From Protonemura montana (lineage: Eukaryota; Arthropoda; Insecta; Plecoptera; Nemouridae): a stretch of DNA of 64,000 nucleotides. The notes below the pieces were generated by a model that did no database searches, was not told the origin of the DNA, and saw only the letters and a list, made by a program, of their open reading frames with translations. Within the stretch, counting starts at the first letter, position 1; each line of letters begins with the position of its first letter. A program made the translations under genes and the position numbers. Shown in pieces: positions 33,201 to 45,754 of this stretch. The stretch is from positions 3,476,001 through 3,540,000 of the forward strand of contig OX387611.1 of assembly GCA_947568835.1 (NCBI GenBank), given 5' to 3'.

Positions 33201-36200
33201 AGTGCATTTGATGATTATGACAAATCTGCAAGAATTAGAACCAAGAGGCTGTGAATACTCACAGTCACTCTGATTCTAATAACCCTTCTCTCAGTGTTAT
33301 AGTTCTGTGTAGGTAATCGCTGGTAAACGTTGCAGTTTTGTTCATTTTTCAGACTGTCCTACAAACTGGGTTCATGGCCGATGGCTTCACCGGAACCGTT
33401 CGATGAAGAACGCTTCAACCCGTTCCAAGTTTCCGCGGCCATGAAACGATACGCCGACATTTCTCCGCTGATCAAAGTCGGAGTGATGCTTGACATGAAA
33501 ATAGCCAATATTTACGTTATCTTTGTAAGCTAAATAAACAGATGAGCGTGCTTTCAAAAATATACTTATCATTGAATGACAGTTCTGTGAGATAACCAAC
33601 GCTAGGCGACACTGCACTGATATTGGGGTGGTTTATTCTTTATTAGATTAGGCGAAAATCCTTTTAATTGTCAGGTAATGTATTGCTAAGAAAACTACTT
33701 GCTATGGAATAGTGTAAATTCCAAACTGAAAACCGGTGGAATTATTTATCCGTCTTAATTTCTTTACAATAAATGAATGGTTTTCTTATGCAAAATCTGG
33801 AGTTTGACAGGTTGTGACGTGATATAGCGTCACAAGAATCAGATTGACTGTGAATATTCACAGCCTCTTGGTTCTACTCCTTGGAGATCCGTCATTCTCA
33901 TCAAATACACTAAAATACTCTATAAGAATAATGTGTCTAACTAGCTCAATTGGTTAGAGCAACACCCGCGACGGGTAGGGATGGGGTTTTGTATTCCAGT
34001 TTGGGTCTCAATTTTTAAGAGGTTATTAGTGTTTCAAAAAATATGATGGAGTTCTTGTTATGGAATTATCTATTTGGTTTTCATCCCCCATTTGAAACTT
34101 CCTGCTAAGAGGCCTTTTAAGACTTGAGCACTCTTGTCGTAAAGGTTTTCTTATAGTATAATTATCAACACTATAACCGTCTCAAAAATTGATGCCCAAA
34201 CGGGGACTCGAACCCCGAACTCCACCTATCGCGGGTGTTGCTCTAACCAATTGAGCTACTTGGACCCTGGATTTTTAAGACGATTTAAGTGTATTTGATG
34301 AGAATGACGGATCTCCATTTTTGAGACGGTGATAGTGTTGAAATTAATAAAATAACCCACGTATTGCAAGCGTTTGCAATTTAAATCAGATTTCATCTTA
34401 AGTTTTCTAATAGGTTTACCTGATTTTCTTAGGTTGACCAACCTGGCCTTACTCTGGAGCGATCAATCCTAGTGGATTTAGCCACGCACTCGGCGATCCA
34501 CGCTGCGTACATCGACTTTATCACCGAAGTGGCGTTGGTGATGGCCACCCACAACGGCTTGGTGACATCTCGCGACAAACTCAAAGACCAAGCCGTGGAA
34601 GTAGTGGACTTTGAGGTGGAGCTTGCAAAGGTATTTAGAATAAACTGTGTAAAGTATATTAGGCTTGCCATGCAATGCACTTCTATTCTTTTAAAGTTTT
34701 GTCACAGATAAAGCTTGCAAAGATATTCTATCCTTATAAGGCAAAGACTACCACGGATAAAGCTTGCACAGATATTCCATCTTTATGGGGCAAAGACTAC
34801 CACACATAAAGCTTGCACAGATATTCCATCCTTATGGGGCAAAGCCTACCACAGATAAAGCTTACAAAGATATTTCATCCTTTTGGGGCAAAGACTACCA
34901 CAGATAAAGCTTACACAGATATTCCATCCTTTTGATGCAAAGACTACCACTGATAAAGCTTGCACAGATATTCCATCCTTATGAGGCAAAGACTAGCACA
35001 GATAAAGCTTGCACAGATATTCCATCCTTATGATGCAAAGACTAATCTTCATTGTCAAAAGATGATCAGCCAATCACAGATGATGTTTCCAGATTTTCAG
35101 CTCGTTGTTACTATAAGAATAACAACTAAACTCTCAAATTAATTGGGACTTTTATTTTTAGATGACTGCTCGTAACGAAATGCGTAACATGTTTTTCCGT
35201 CGTTACAACCCGTTGTCCCTGAAAGAATTACAGCAGTGGACTGACTCGGCTTCGTTTGGCTTAAAAAAGCCGGCGCTCGTTTGGCTAGAGTTTTTACGCT
35301 CGATTTTTGCTGACACCAACGTCGACATTGAAACTGGAGAACAAATCACAGTCCAAGAAGTTGACTTTTTGTTCAACCTCATCGTGCTGATTGAGAAAAC
35401 ACCGGCTAGGACCGTTGGTAAAGTAGAGATATTATCAAAAAAAACTCACTTTCAAGATACGCTTTCTATTAAATTGGTCAATTTTGGCTTCAGAATTTTT
35501 TATTTTTCTTATTATTATTTTTTTATATTTGAGTTTTTTCATAGCCAGGCCTTGATTTTTTTGAACTCATGTATAACAGCAGATGACAGTTAAGCACTTC
35601 ATAAATATATAATTACTGACTTATTCATTACAAAAAATCTCTTGTGGTTTCCGTTTCTCGTAGAACTTTTGTCTTTTGAACAATTTTTTGAATTATTTCA
35701 AAAAAATAGACTATCTTTATCTTATAATTTAAAAATGTGGATAACATTTGTTTAGCAGAAGCAACTTGTCCAAAATTATTAAATCATTACAAAAGAATGT
35801 GTACAGTTAAAAGAAGTCTGCTGTAAATTTAAACAAAACTAGATTTTTACAAGATATTTAAAAATATTGTTTTTCTCCAGCCAACTTTTTACAGTGGACG
35901 CTTGTGTATGAAAAATCTGCTGACACGACCAAGCAAATGAGAGAACTTAACTTCCAGTTCGAGAAATTGCTGCAGGGGACGACGGAAAAGTATCCTTGGT
36001 ATGGGACACAGATTACTTGATAATAAAACATTTGTGGAGAATCCTCTATGGGAATACTTCCCACTGGTGCTCTGTAGTTGAACATATATACTTCCCACTG
36101 ATGCTCTGTAGTTGAACATATATACTTCCCACTGATGCTCTGTAGTTGAACATGTATACTTCCCACTGATGCTCTGTAGTTGAACATATATACTTCCCAC

Positions 36201-39200
36201 TGATGCTCTGTAGTTGAACATAAATGTCCCAATAACGTTGCACAGCGATTTGAAAAGTGAGGACACTTATTCCCGCCGACCACAACTGGGTTGCTGGTGG
36301 CACAAATGTGAATAGCATAATCTGACATCAGACCCTTGTGTGCTTTCTCAGGTGGAAAGTCTGTGGCGGCTTCACAAGCGCACACATGGAACATGCAGTC
36401 GGATACGTATACATACATAAGCATTTCGACAAAGCTTCCAAAGAATCGGCAGAGAAAATGGTGAGCACTACTCTTTACATCGATTAATGCTTGATTTCAC
36501 CAACATTGGTCTATGCTTGGATGTATTTTTATATAATTTCAAATTATTTTCTTGCTTGTTATTCACCTTAAAAACATTTTAAAATGTATGCAATTAAAAT
36601 GCACATGTGTGATTATACAACTAACTAATCACCAAACAGTTAGGTGTGTTGGAAACAACAGCTCTTGTGTATTGCGCTGGGTCAGGTATTAGATGGGTGA
36701 CCATCATATACATGACCAGTTCTGTTCGGGAGAGAGGTTTAAGGGATGGAAGAAAAGCAATACTGAGCTGGGTCAGGTATTGGATGGGTGAACATCATAC
36801 ACGTGACCACTTTTTTTTGGGAGAGAGGTTGGAGGGATTAAAGTTAGTACAGCAACTTCACTCGCCTTGCTTTTCAACCTCTCGACAGCATGGATTTGAG
36901 GAGGAATCCTGTTTTCCACGTTGTACCATTCTTCGGAAGGGACGGTAAGCCTGTGGTCCCTTGGTTTTTGATAGGAGTAGGCTACGTGCCGGTACTAGGT
37001 TTCCCCTCCGCCCTTCAAAGTTAGGTTAGATTGCCATTTAACCAGTGCCACAAAGTCTGTTGTCGAAACAGTTCCTCTGTCAAGCCACTGATGTTTCGCC
37101 CGCCGCTCGGGTAAGGAAAACGTAACAGTACTTCTCCGCTGATGTTTTGTCTCCGCTGATGTTTTGCCTGCCAGATTGAAAACATTCGTGCAGCTTTTGC
37201 GGAGCGAGTGTCAGCGGCCGATTGGATGGACCAAGAAACAAAACAACTTGCTCTGGAAAAAGTAAAGGCGATGACGAATTTAGTGGCGTACCCTGACTGG
37301 TACAACAATCGTACCGCTTTGGAGAAATATTACAGAAAGGTGAGGTTGGGCAACGTAATTGCATGCAACTTTTTATAGTAATTATATTTCATTAGTTCAC
37401 TTTGTCCTATTTTTTAAGTTTTATATTTAAGTATTATTATTAAATCACATTATTATAATACTTTTTTATTTTTGACAATTCTGATAAATTATTTGCTTGT
37501 ACGCAACACATTGAAGCCAAAAGAAAGGACAACCAGAACAGGATCAATCAGAACTAGTCAAAACGTTGATGTCGACATTGGTACTTTTCTGCCGTGCTGG
37601 AAGCCTTTGCAGTCACTGGTCATTTGTGGTTTTCAATAAAAGTACAAAGACCTGGAAAAAACATCATCTACTACATTTAAAAGCATTGGTCAATTAGCGG
37701 TTTGTAATGCGCGGGGTATTTTATTATCATGAACACTAATAGCCTCTCAAAATGTTTTGCGTAAACGGGGATAAGTTCACTTTCTTTTCTCTTATGAGTT
37801 GATGGAAGGAAATACGTTCTGCAGTTAAATGTCTTGCACTTTCAGGTGAATGTTACCAAGGTCCACTTTGATAACGCGGTCAGCCTTTCCAAGTTCCTGA
37901 TGCATCGGTCACTGGAGAAACTCAGGAAGCTCTTCAACAAATCTGAGTAGGTCTGGTGAATATGTAAATTTTTACTATATCCAGTTAGATAAGCAACCGT
38001 AAGGTTCATTTAAAATACACATGATTACCTATACCTTTAATGTACCTGATTATACCCCTGATTGGATGAAGCTGTGTAGGTACTCGAATTTTTTAACTGG
38101 TTGTTCTCTTGTTGCCAAACATTGTATATCTATTTTATTATTAGGAACACTTCATGCATTTCATGCGGGGTAAAAAATATCAGTAAATATCCGATTTCAC
38201 ACTGTAAATCGGAAAAGTAGAGTTACACACTACCTAATTGCAGTGGCTTTGCTCACTTTGCCCTCCAATTTGAAATTCCTCTCTCATGCTTGCCAAAATA
38301 TTCTTCAACTCATAAATGAGATAACATTTAACATTTAAATAATTATTCGGTCATTTTTACTTCTGAGGCCAGTCTTTAGTTCTATTGGTTATTGAAATCT
38401 TTCATCTTGATGATAACGTAGTAAGTCGACAGACAGTTTACCTAAACAATCAATATTTAAGTGATTTCTGATATTTTACAAATTTGCAGCTATGAAGCAT
38501 GTTCTTGGTCGATTACTTGGACAATTCTTTCTATTCTCACCTAGTCGAATTGTGAATTGAGAGTTGTGAAAGGAAGCTGGATTAAAAAAATGTGGAACCG
38601 AACCGGGATACAAACCCCGGACCTCCCAATTTACCGACTGGAAAATGTGAGGTCCCGGATTCTTATATCGATTCCGTTTCTTCCTTTCCATCCTTCGCTT
38701 GCTGGTTTAAGCTCGCCCATAGCATCACCAGAAAAACAAAATAACCTGCCAAAAATCATACTTTTTAAAAAATTTCAGAGGATCCAAAAATAGATTGAAA
38801 GCCAACTAACAACAGAGTTACAAGACAGAAATAACCTAGCAGCTAACGTGCCGCTAAGCCCCACAATCTATCTAACAGAGTTCACAGCTAACTGATTGAT
38901 TCAAACTGCAGCGTTGACTGTTTTCAGATGGTTCTTCGGCCCACAAATTGTCAACGCAGCGTACAACCCGTTAACGAATACAATTGGTAAGCTAAACCCG
39001 ATCGGGAACACTCATAAAGCCTAACACTCATAAATTCTGGGGTAAAGTTGTTAAAACCATTGTAAAAATCATGAAAATCTGGACAAACAGTTTGGTTGAT
39101 CACCTTTAAACTTCGGGTTTGTAGATCTGGCCCACTAAAACATTGAAAGAAGCTTCTATGTTTATGTTGTGAAATCGCTGCTGATAATTGCTAAATTGTT

Positions 39201-41575
39201 TGTTTTTTTTAGTGTTACCTGCTGGCATACTTCATTCTCCAGGCTTTGCAAAAGGAAGACCAGAGTGAGTAAACGATGGACTACATCCTGTCTTTTTTTT
39301 TAATTATTGCCATTTGCAACTATATTCACAAGGAGATTGATTGCTATTGTGTTTTGCTTCAAAATTTGAGAAAGAAGGCATTATTGTTGAATGAAAATGG
39401 AATATAATTATAAGCTTTATTTGTCATAGTCTTTGATTCATGAGGATGGAATTTCTGTACAAGCTTTATCTGTGCTAGTCTTTGCCTCATAAGGATGGAA
39501 TATCTGTGCAAGCTTTATCTGTGATAGTCTTTGCCTCATAAGGATGGAATATCTGTGCAAGCTTTATCTTTGCTAGTCTTTGCCTCGTAAGAATGGAATA
39601 TCTGTGCAAGCTTTATCTGTGCTAGTCTTTGCCTCATAAGGATGGAATATCTGTGCAAGCTTTATCTGTGGTAGTCTTTGCCTCATAAGGATGGAATATC
39701 TGTGTAGTTTGGCAATGAATCTTTGACACTATACCTTTTGTTCCGCAGGGCGTTGAACTACGGTGGCATCGGCTATGTTATTGCTCACGAAATTATGCAC
39801 GGCTTTGACAATTCCGGCCGACAATTTGACAAGAACGGGCTGCTTGCTGAGTGGTGGTCTCCCGAAACGCTGGACACGTACACTCGAAAAGCGAAATGCT
39901 TTCGCGATCAGTACGGAGCGTATCGCTTGCCAGAGCTCGACGAGATGCTGAACAGAACAGTTTACGTACGTTCGGTTTACTTTTTAACTCAAATTTTTTC
40001 TGGTTTGAGTGAAAATATTTGTTTTTAATTTCATTGGACGTAAAGAAAAATCTATTTTGTGTGTGTGTGTGTTTTTCATGTTCTGTTTTTATGGGAATGC
40101 TGCTTTTGTTACAATCGGAGAACTTAACCCCAATCTCCACCCGGCACGGGCGTTGCTATAATCATTTAAACTAACAAGACTTTGTCTGAGCGTATTGGAT
40201 GAAAATTTCAGGTCCCCAAGGACAAAGACTGTGATATTCTGTAGCTCACAGTCAAAGACTATCACAGTCACTCTGATTCCAGTGATGCCGTTCTGTGACA
40301 CAAACATTCAGTAATAAAAATTATTTATAGGTTTCTACAAAGAAAACACAGCCATTTTTTTCAGTTCATTTGTCATTTGGTCTTACAGTCATTTAAGTTT
40401 GGGGTGCATTTTTAATATTTTTTAACAACTTTCCACACTATCACATCATTATAATTGTAATTGTAATTGACCTTTTCTTTTATCCGCTTGACACTTTTTC
40501 CTAATAGCATCCTAAAAATCATACAATAAAAAAATATATAGAATTTAGTACCTCCATTGAAGACGGATTTTAACCACTCTTAGTTGATGTTTTTCAAGTT
40601 GAGAATGTCGTCTATCTTTCAGATCAACAGTGCGATGACACTAGGTGAGAACATTGCAGACTTTGGAGGACTAGACGCCGCTTACAGGGCTCACCAGCGT
40701 TATGTTCTGGAGAACGGTCGGGAACCAGCGCTGCGCGGGCTGGAGCAGTTCTCCTCTGAACAGCTGTTCTTCATCGGAGCTGCCTCGGTACGACCCAGGA
40801 TTTAGTCCAATAAATACGGCTATGGAAATAGTTACGTAGTTTAAAATAATTGAAATATTTCAAATAAATGTGTTTCATAGCATTGCTTAAAAAGTAAGCA
40901 CTATTGCAGTGTGTCAAAGTGACAAGGCTAAGCGGTGGCCGGTCCTTGGTGCTGTTGGACGGGAGCAGCCAACACAGTGTGTCAAAGGGACAAGGCTAAG
41001 CGGTGGCCGGTCCTTGGTGCTGTTGTACAGGATCAGCCAACACAGTGTGTCAAAGTGACAAGGCTAAGCGGTGGCCGGTCCTTGGTGCTGTTGGACGGGA
41101 GCAGCCAACACAGTGTGTCAAAGGGACAAGGCTAAGCGGTGGCCGGTCCTTGGTGCTGTTGGACAGGAGCAGCCAACAAAGTGTGTCAAAGGGACAAGGC
41201 CAAGCGGTGACCGGTCTTTAGTGCTATTGAATACGAGCAGGCTGCATACAGGAACATGTAACTTCTGAGCCAGCCTGGATCCTGTTTAAGTCAAATGAAA
41301 GGAACCATAGTAGCTGTAAAATATTAATGCTGTGCTTAAATAAATAGGAATGATTTTAAAACGTGCTGCAATCATTCTTACATGTTTTTTTTTTGCAGAT
41401 TTGGTGTAACTCTATCACGAAAGAACGGCTCCTACAAGATGTTCTCGGTGATCCGCACAGTCCCAGCCAGTTCCGTGTCACAGGGCCGTTGTCCAACTCG
41501 GTAGCTTTCTCGAAAGCGTTCTCGTGCCCAAGCGGTTCTCCGATGAACCCGACAAACAAGTGCACGATCTGGTGA
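30290..41575 (+). CDS. M13 zinc metallopeptidase A (neprilysin/ECE-like), 15 exons
   Basis: Exons: 30290-30377, 31022-31243, 32499-32619, 33353-33524, 34433-34630, 35162-35417, 35881-35998, 36352-36460, 37175-37339, 37846-37946, 38928-38986, 39213-39264, 39749-39965, 40623-40787, 41399-41575; 739 aa, usual for M13. These are membrane-bound or secreted endopeptidases that cut small peptides outside the cell. The N-terminus ([19 protein letters not shown]) is hydrophobic, a signal anchor or signal peptide. Then come [20 protein letters not shown] (526-531, family NAFY); LPAGILHSP; zinc motif HEIMH (567-571) in [10 protein letters not shown]; third zinc ligand E635 in [18 protein letters not shown] with H701 and R707 matching the neprilysin substrate-binding His/Arg; and the C-terminal CTIW. 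All catalytic residues are present, so it should be active. The exon is open upstream to a cag acceptor at 30279, in the NPL-MYIP frame, so an earlier exon is possible. Confidence 0.93.
30373..31037 (+). repeat. M13 gene A intron 1 and edges, duplicated in GLUT
   Basis: The intron (30378-31021) plus about 5 bp and 16 bp of flanking exon has an inverted copy at 9580-10227. Gene C has the same intron interrupted by a LINE. Gene B has a 145-bp version lacking the central 500 bp. Confidence 0.85.
31244..32498. other. M13 gene A intron 2: mostly unique AT-rich sequence
   Basis: No array is present. It aligns with gene B intron 2 (46210-48212) after removing the DNA transposon at 46220-47059. A repeat shared with 28670-28870 lies at about 32230-32400. 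Confidence 0.6.
32705..33290 (-). repeat. tRNA-head 52-bp array in a SINE, gene A intron 3
   Basis: About nine minus-oriented units ('ccaattgagctacttggacc', 'gatctccacctgtcgcgggt') followed by the SINE 5' part ('gaatactcacagtcactctg'). The corresponding intron of gene B has a matching array at 48420-48930. Confidence 0.9.
33795..34400. repeat. tRNA-derived SINE copies, gene A intron 4
   Basis: A plus-oriented copy (33800-34045) with one head is followed by a minus-oriented one (34155-34270) and another tail (34310-34395). Gene B has a single plus-oriented copy at the same place (49465-49695). Confidence 0.8.
34705..35048 (+). repeat. 49-bp minisatellite, gene A intron 5, about 7 copies
   Basis: Same unit as the SCLY intron 3 array ('ataaagcttgcacagatatt'). 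It starts about 75 bp after the exon 5 donor. The gene B counterpart is longer. Confidence 0.93.
36035..36230 (+). repeat. 34-bp minisatellite, gene A intron 7, about 5 copies
   Basis: Units 'cactgatgctctgtagttga' plus 'acatatatacttcc'. Gene B has about 20 copies in the same intron. The long minus-strand frames here are by-products of the repeat. Confidence 0.93.
36640..37030 (+). repeat. 5S-derived SINE, two heads, gene A intron 8
   Basis: Two diverged 5S-like heads ('gtattagatgggtgaccatc'), then a body with 'ttcggaagggacggtaagcc' and a truncated end. The gene B counterpart at 53040-53830 has about six heads. Confidence 0.85.
38555..38710. repeat. Half-palindromic tRNA-like segment, gene A intron 10
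   Basis: The minus-oriented 3' half of the tRNA-like SINE ('gggatacaaaccccggacct') is followed by a plus-oriented B-box region. It is retained at the same place in gene B (55540-55700), so it predates the duplication. Confidence 0.65.
39420..39718 (-). repeat. 49-bp minisatellite, gene A intron 12, about 6 copies
   Basis: Minus orientation of the SCLY intron 3 unit ('tgtgcaagctttatctgtgc'), directly before the HEIMH exon. Gene B has about 14 copies here. Confidence 0.93.
40130..40315 (-). repeat. Diverged tRNA-derived SINE, gene A intron 13
   Basis: Decayed head ('ccccaatctccacccggcac') and 5' part ('cagtcactctgattccagtg'). An orthologous copy lies in gene B at 57535-57710, so it is older than the gene duplication. 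Confidence 0.7.
40904..41240 (+). repeat. 68-bp minisatellite, gene A intron 14, about 5 copies
   Basis: Same unit and same right flank ('gagcaggctg') as the array at 158-740. Gene B intron 14 is only 97 bp and lacks it, so this is an insertion specific to gene A or a loss in gene B. Confidence 0.93.
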
Positions 41576-41645
41576 ACGTTGGTAGGATCGACGAGACCAA
41601 AAATAAGTCCACTGAAAGAATCTGTATGATGGAATTGTATTTGAG

Positions 41646-41651
41646 AATAAA
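41646..41651 (+). promoter_or_regulatory. M13 gene A polyadenylation signal
   Basis: AATAAA 71 bp after the stop codon, kept in gene B at 58689-58694. Confidence 0.75.
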
Positions 41652-41662
41652 CACTTTTTTTT

Positions 41663-42717
41663 AGATTATGGATTTGTGAGGACACATAATGCACGCAGGC
41701 TTCTAGCCATGTGCGTCGAGCCATCTGTTTGATATATCTGATAGGTTTCAATAAGGGGACAAGTATACTGACATCGGTTGGTGCGATGCGCATAAGCTTC
41801 GAGGCACGCGCGTCTGTTTAATCTCTCCTAAAGTTTTGTAAGGGTGACAACTAACAAGTGTTCTGGCATATGTTTGAAAGGCGACTGGGTAGCCACATGC
41901 ATCGCAGGAATGTGTCGACGTTCGCAGTGAGGTCCAGTCCCCATTATCCTTTCCAAAGAGCCTCTCCCAGTTAGTTACAGTTCTTTAAATGTACAATAGA
42001 ATATATTCGAGCAAATGATTGGCCGAGGAAGTCACGAGGTGGAATCTGTAGAGGGAGCGTGAGGAACGCGAGAAGAAGAGCAAGGAAGAAGCAGGAGACG
42101 GCCCGAGACCTGTAACGTGACAAGTCGTATCAGGGGAGACGACCCGAGACGAGTACACCGAGCAGAAATACGACGTCTGGAGTTGCGACGCTGTCCCGAG
42201 CTACGAAGCTTGAGCTACGAGCCGCCTAATACCACAACGTCGCTCGATTCGCGACGCGGCTTTGATCCACGCCGCCTGTTCGATTGCGCCTGGAGTTGCG
42301 ACGGTGTCCCGAGCTACGACGCCTGAGTCGCGATCCGCATTGGCCTCACGACGCCTGCTCGACTGCGCCTTGAGCTACGAGTCAACGCAAACGTCGGCGC
42401 CTGACCGACTGTGACACACGGCTACCTCGGCGCTATAATACTCAATTAAACTTTATAATTTTATTCTGACCAGACAGCTAGCTAGGGACTTAGGGATATT
42501 TTATCTTATCGGATCTTTTTATATTATCATTTATGTCATTTATCGTTTATTTATTTAAGAGAGAGTAAATTGTTATGTCGTAAGCGTATTTTGTGTTACG
42601 CGAATTTTGTATCCCGCATCCTCCCCCTCGTAGGACCACATTGCGTGCGTCGGCGACACTTTCGAAGCATCGAAGACGGTTTTAAAGGTATTGAAAGCGC
42701 ATTACCTTACAGATTAT
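41663..42717. mobile_element. 1.04-kb insertion after gene A with 7-bp direct repeats
   Basis: The sequence 41670-42710 is absent at the matching place downstream of gene B. It is flanked by 'agattat' on both sides (41663-41669 and 42711-42717). The interior is GC-rich (41990-42420) with 'ggcgctataatactcaatta' near 42430 and no coding frame. I see no terminal inverted repeats. A solo LTR or non-autonomous element is possible; the class is not identified. Confidence 0.5.
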
Positions 42718-43344
42718 TGATTCTTATTCTTGTGCATTTATAATTTCAGGATAACAATTTTGTGCGCATTTTTTGTTAGCATAGCTTTATTAAGTCCGTA
42801 GTTAATTTAGTCGATAGTTAACCCATGGTTAAATGATAGTCGTAGCAAGCGAAGTGAAATCTTTAACCTCAGATTACCACATTTTTGTCTGAAATATCGA
42901 AAAGATTCGTGAAGGATTCTTTAAAACCGTGGCCGCAGGAGAAGTTTGCACCTCCGAACACGGTGGGCTATTCAGATTTTGCGTAAACATCATGCTTTAG
43001 CTGTTGTATTGATTTTAAACATTTAAACTTGAATAGCATCCCCAATTTCAATCTTTGACAAAAACAGGGGAGTACATTAAACTCTTCTAAAATTCCTCTT
43101 CTTTTAACACCCCTTGCGAGTACCAGCGTCGTCCATAATTTATCCAATTTTGTTTGCATTTTATGGTATTTTTATGTTCTGTCCATTCTTTACCCCCATA
43201 AATGTTTATGTTATTATTTATAAATTTAAATTTACAACTTTTTTGTATCTTGAATCTTGTATCTTGTATCTTTTTTATATCTAAACATCCTCTTTCAAAT
43301 CTTGCAAAATGTCAGCTAAGTAGTGAAAATCAATTTTGGCCTTT

Positions 43345-43868
43345 TGGCTGGGATATAACGAATATGTATATTTGCAATGTGTCAAAGTGCTGGGATAACA
43401 AGAATATGTTGATTTGTAATGTGTCAAAGTGCTGGGATAACAAGAATATGTTGATTTTTAATGTGTCAAAGTGCTGGGATAACAAGAATATGTTGATTTG
43501 TAATGTGTCAAAGTGCTGGGATAACAAGAATATGTTGATTTGTAATGTGTCAAAGTGCTGGGATAACAAGAATATGTTGATTTGTAATGTGTCAAAGTGC
43601 TGGGATAACAAGAGTATGTTGATTTGTAATCTGTCAAAGTGCTGGGATAACAAGAATATGTTGATTTGTAATGTGTCAAAGTGCTGGGGTAACAAGAGTA
43701 TGTTGATTTGTAATCTGTCAAAGTGCTGGGATAACAAGAATATGTTGATTTGTAATGTGTCAAAGTGCTGGGATAACAAGAAATTTTTGATTTGTAATGT
43801 GTCAAAGGGCTGGGATAACAAGAATATGTTGATTTGTAATGTGTCAAAGTGCTGGGATGATTAGAATA
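43345..43868 (+). repeat. 42-bp satellite, unit 2, about 12 copies
   Basis: Same family as 27165-27720, upstream of M13 gene B. The conserved upstream block follows at 43869-44290. From 44291 to 45754 the sequence is AT-rich: a SINE tail fragment lies at 44400-44500, and 45330-45480 is repeated at 62640-62760. Confidence 0.95.
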
Positions 43869-45754
43869 TGTTGATTGGGAAAGTAAGGGAAGACTACGGA
43901 ATGGACTCAGCGGGTGTGCCTGGCAGTGATAGTGTAAAACAAAGAAAAGGTTTAACAAAGCCGAAACGTAAAAAAAAACAGCACCCACTGTCGCCGCCAG
44001 CCACACACAGCTCGGTAGGTACGCTCCGTACTCTACCTTTAAATGATCAATCAACATTTTTAATTAGTTTTCTAATTGGTTTGCAAAATTAGGGGAGAGC
44101 ACCGAAAGTACCGAGCTGTGAGTGGCAGGTGGCGATGGTGTATACTTCTTTGTTCAACGCAGTCAAACAAAGAAAACGTTAAAAAAAGCCGAAATCAAAC
44201 AAATTGGTGTGAAAAGTATAAAGAAAGATGACAAGAGTGAAAGTGTTACTTTGCTTCAGCGACCGTTGAGAACCAAATACAACGCTGGACTCGCTTAGAT
44301 ATGAAGCCATTAAGAAGGTAAGAGGAAATGCATTTATTATTTTTATTATTATTTTTATTAATTTTCAACTTTGGTACGGTTTAGAGTGAAATATTATTTA
44401 AATTGCAAACGCTTGCAATATGCGGGGTATCTTATTATTTTAAACGGGGTTCGAGTCCTCGTTTGGACATACATTTTTGAAATGGTTATAGCGTTTATCA
44501 TAATAAAGTAAGAATTTCTTTAAACTTATAAGTTAACATATTTGGTTTCGAAACTTCAGATTTGAAACTTTCAGATCGGCTTGACCAGTTCTTTGCTGAT
44601 GTTCCGTTAAGTTAAAAGTAGGATAAATTGTTTTTCTTTTCAATTTAGGGGATGTTTGTACAATAAGGGTAGTTTTTATATTTTTATGTTGTTTTTTTTT
44701 CAATTTCACTTTACCTTAATTTTTTTCAGCTTTCTATTGGTGTTTTTATTTTTTCGTTATCATTAACGGGTCGTTAGCTAGAAGCCCAAACGTCATGGAA
44801 GGCGAACCAAATCACTGAAAAGTGTTACGGTTTGGACTGCAACGGCGAAGGAACGGTGCGGGACAAAATTTTGAAAAATGACTTAAAGTCTGCTCAAAGT
44901 CTGCTTTAAGTCTAAGCATACTTTGATTTCACATACAATTTGGTCGGGTTGATTGATGTGTTGATTTTGTATGAACTTTCCCATATACGGGTAAATACAT
45001 GTAAAAACATGCGATTTTTTACACACAGCGATACATTTAAATTTTTAACTCAAAATTCCCTCGCTGTCCCACTCTGAAACTTTCTGAAAATGGAGTTTAT
45101 ACTTATAGCTATCTAATAGAATTGTTTCATGAAAAAAAAATAGCACTTTGAAAGATAATATGGGTAGAAAAAATATAAGTGGGGAGGGGAAATTTTTTTT
45201 TACACAAAATTATATTTATAAAAACATAATTTGAATACCTTTCAAGTAGTTTTTGTTATATAATCTATCTTAACTACAGCCGACGCAATTTGAGAAAGAA
45301 AAGCAGCGCGTCTACTCAAAAATTCAGTGCCGTCCCGCCGTTTCCGGGACGTACCGGGCGAACCCTTTGGCTCAGAGGCAAACAAAAAAAAAAGTCAACG
45401 ATAGAAATGATGAAGTCATCATCGTACCAAGTTTGATCGATTTCTGAGAGGTTATGGTCTTTTAGTCGGTTGATTTGACATGGAATGACCCTATTTTTAC
45501 AATAGTGTTTAAAGAATTTACAATATAATTACATAATGATGTTTTGTTACACTATGACACATATTATTAGTATTGCAACTTAGTGTTTGTTTCAATTAAG
45601 TACTTAATGTTAGGTAAATATTTCTTTGAGTAGAGAGATTCTACGAAGAGCCCAAGAATTAGCCACTTTCTTTAAATCGAAATGTTGTGCTGTATTTAAA
45701 TAGTAAGAGCTGTCCTGCCTGATAACGTTCTTCATTTGAAACAGTAACCCACTG

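Noticed and set aside
43202-44057. Open frames of up to about 220 aa on both strands over the 42-bp satellite (also 27122-27800, 59684-60500, 61208-62148)
   Set aside because: A 42-bp unit keeps frame by length alone, and several frames on both strands are open at once. Unit number varies and no start context or splice site is shared.
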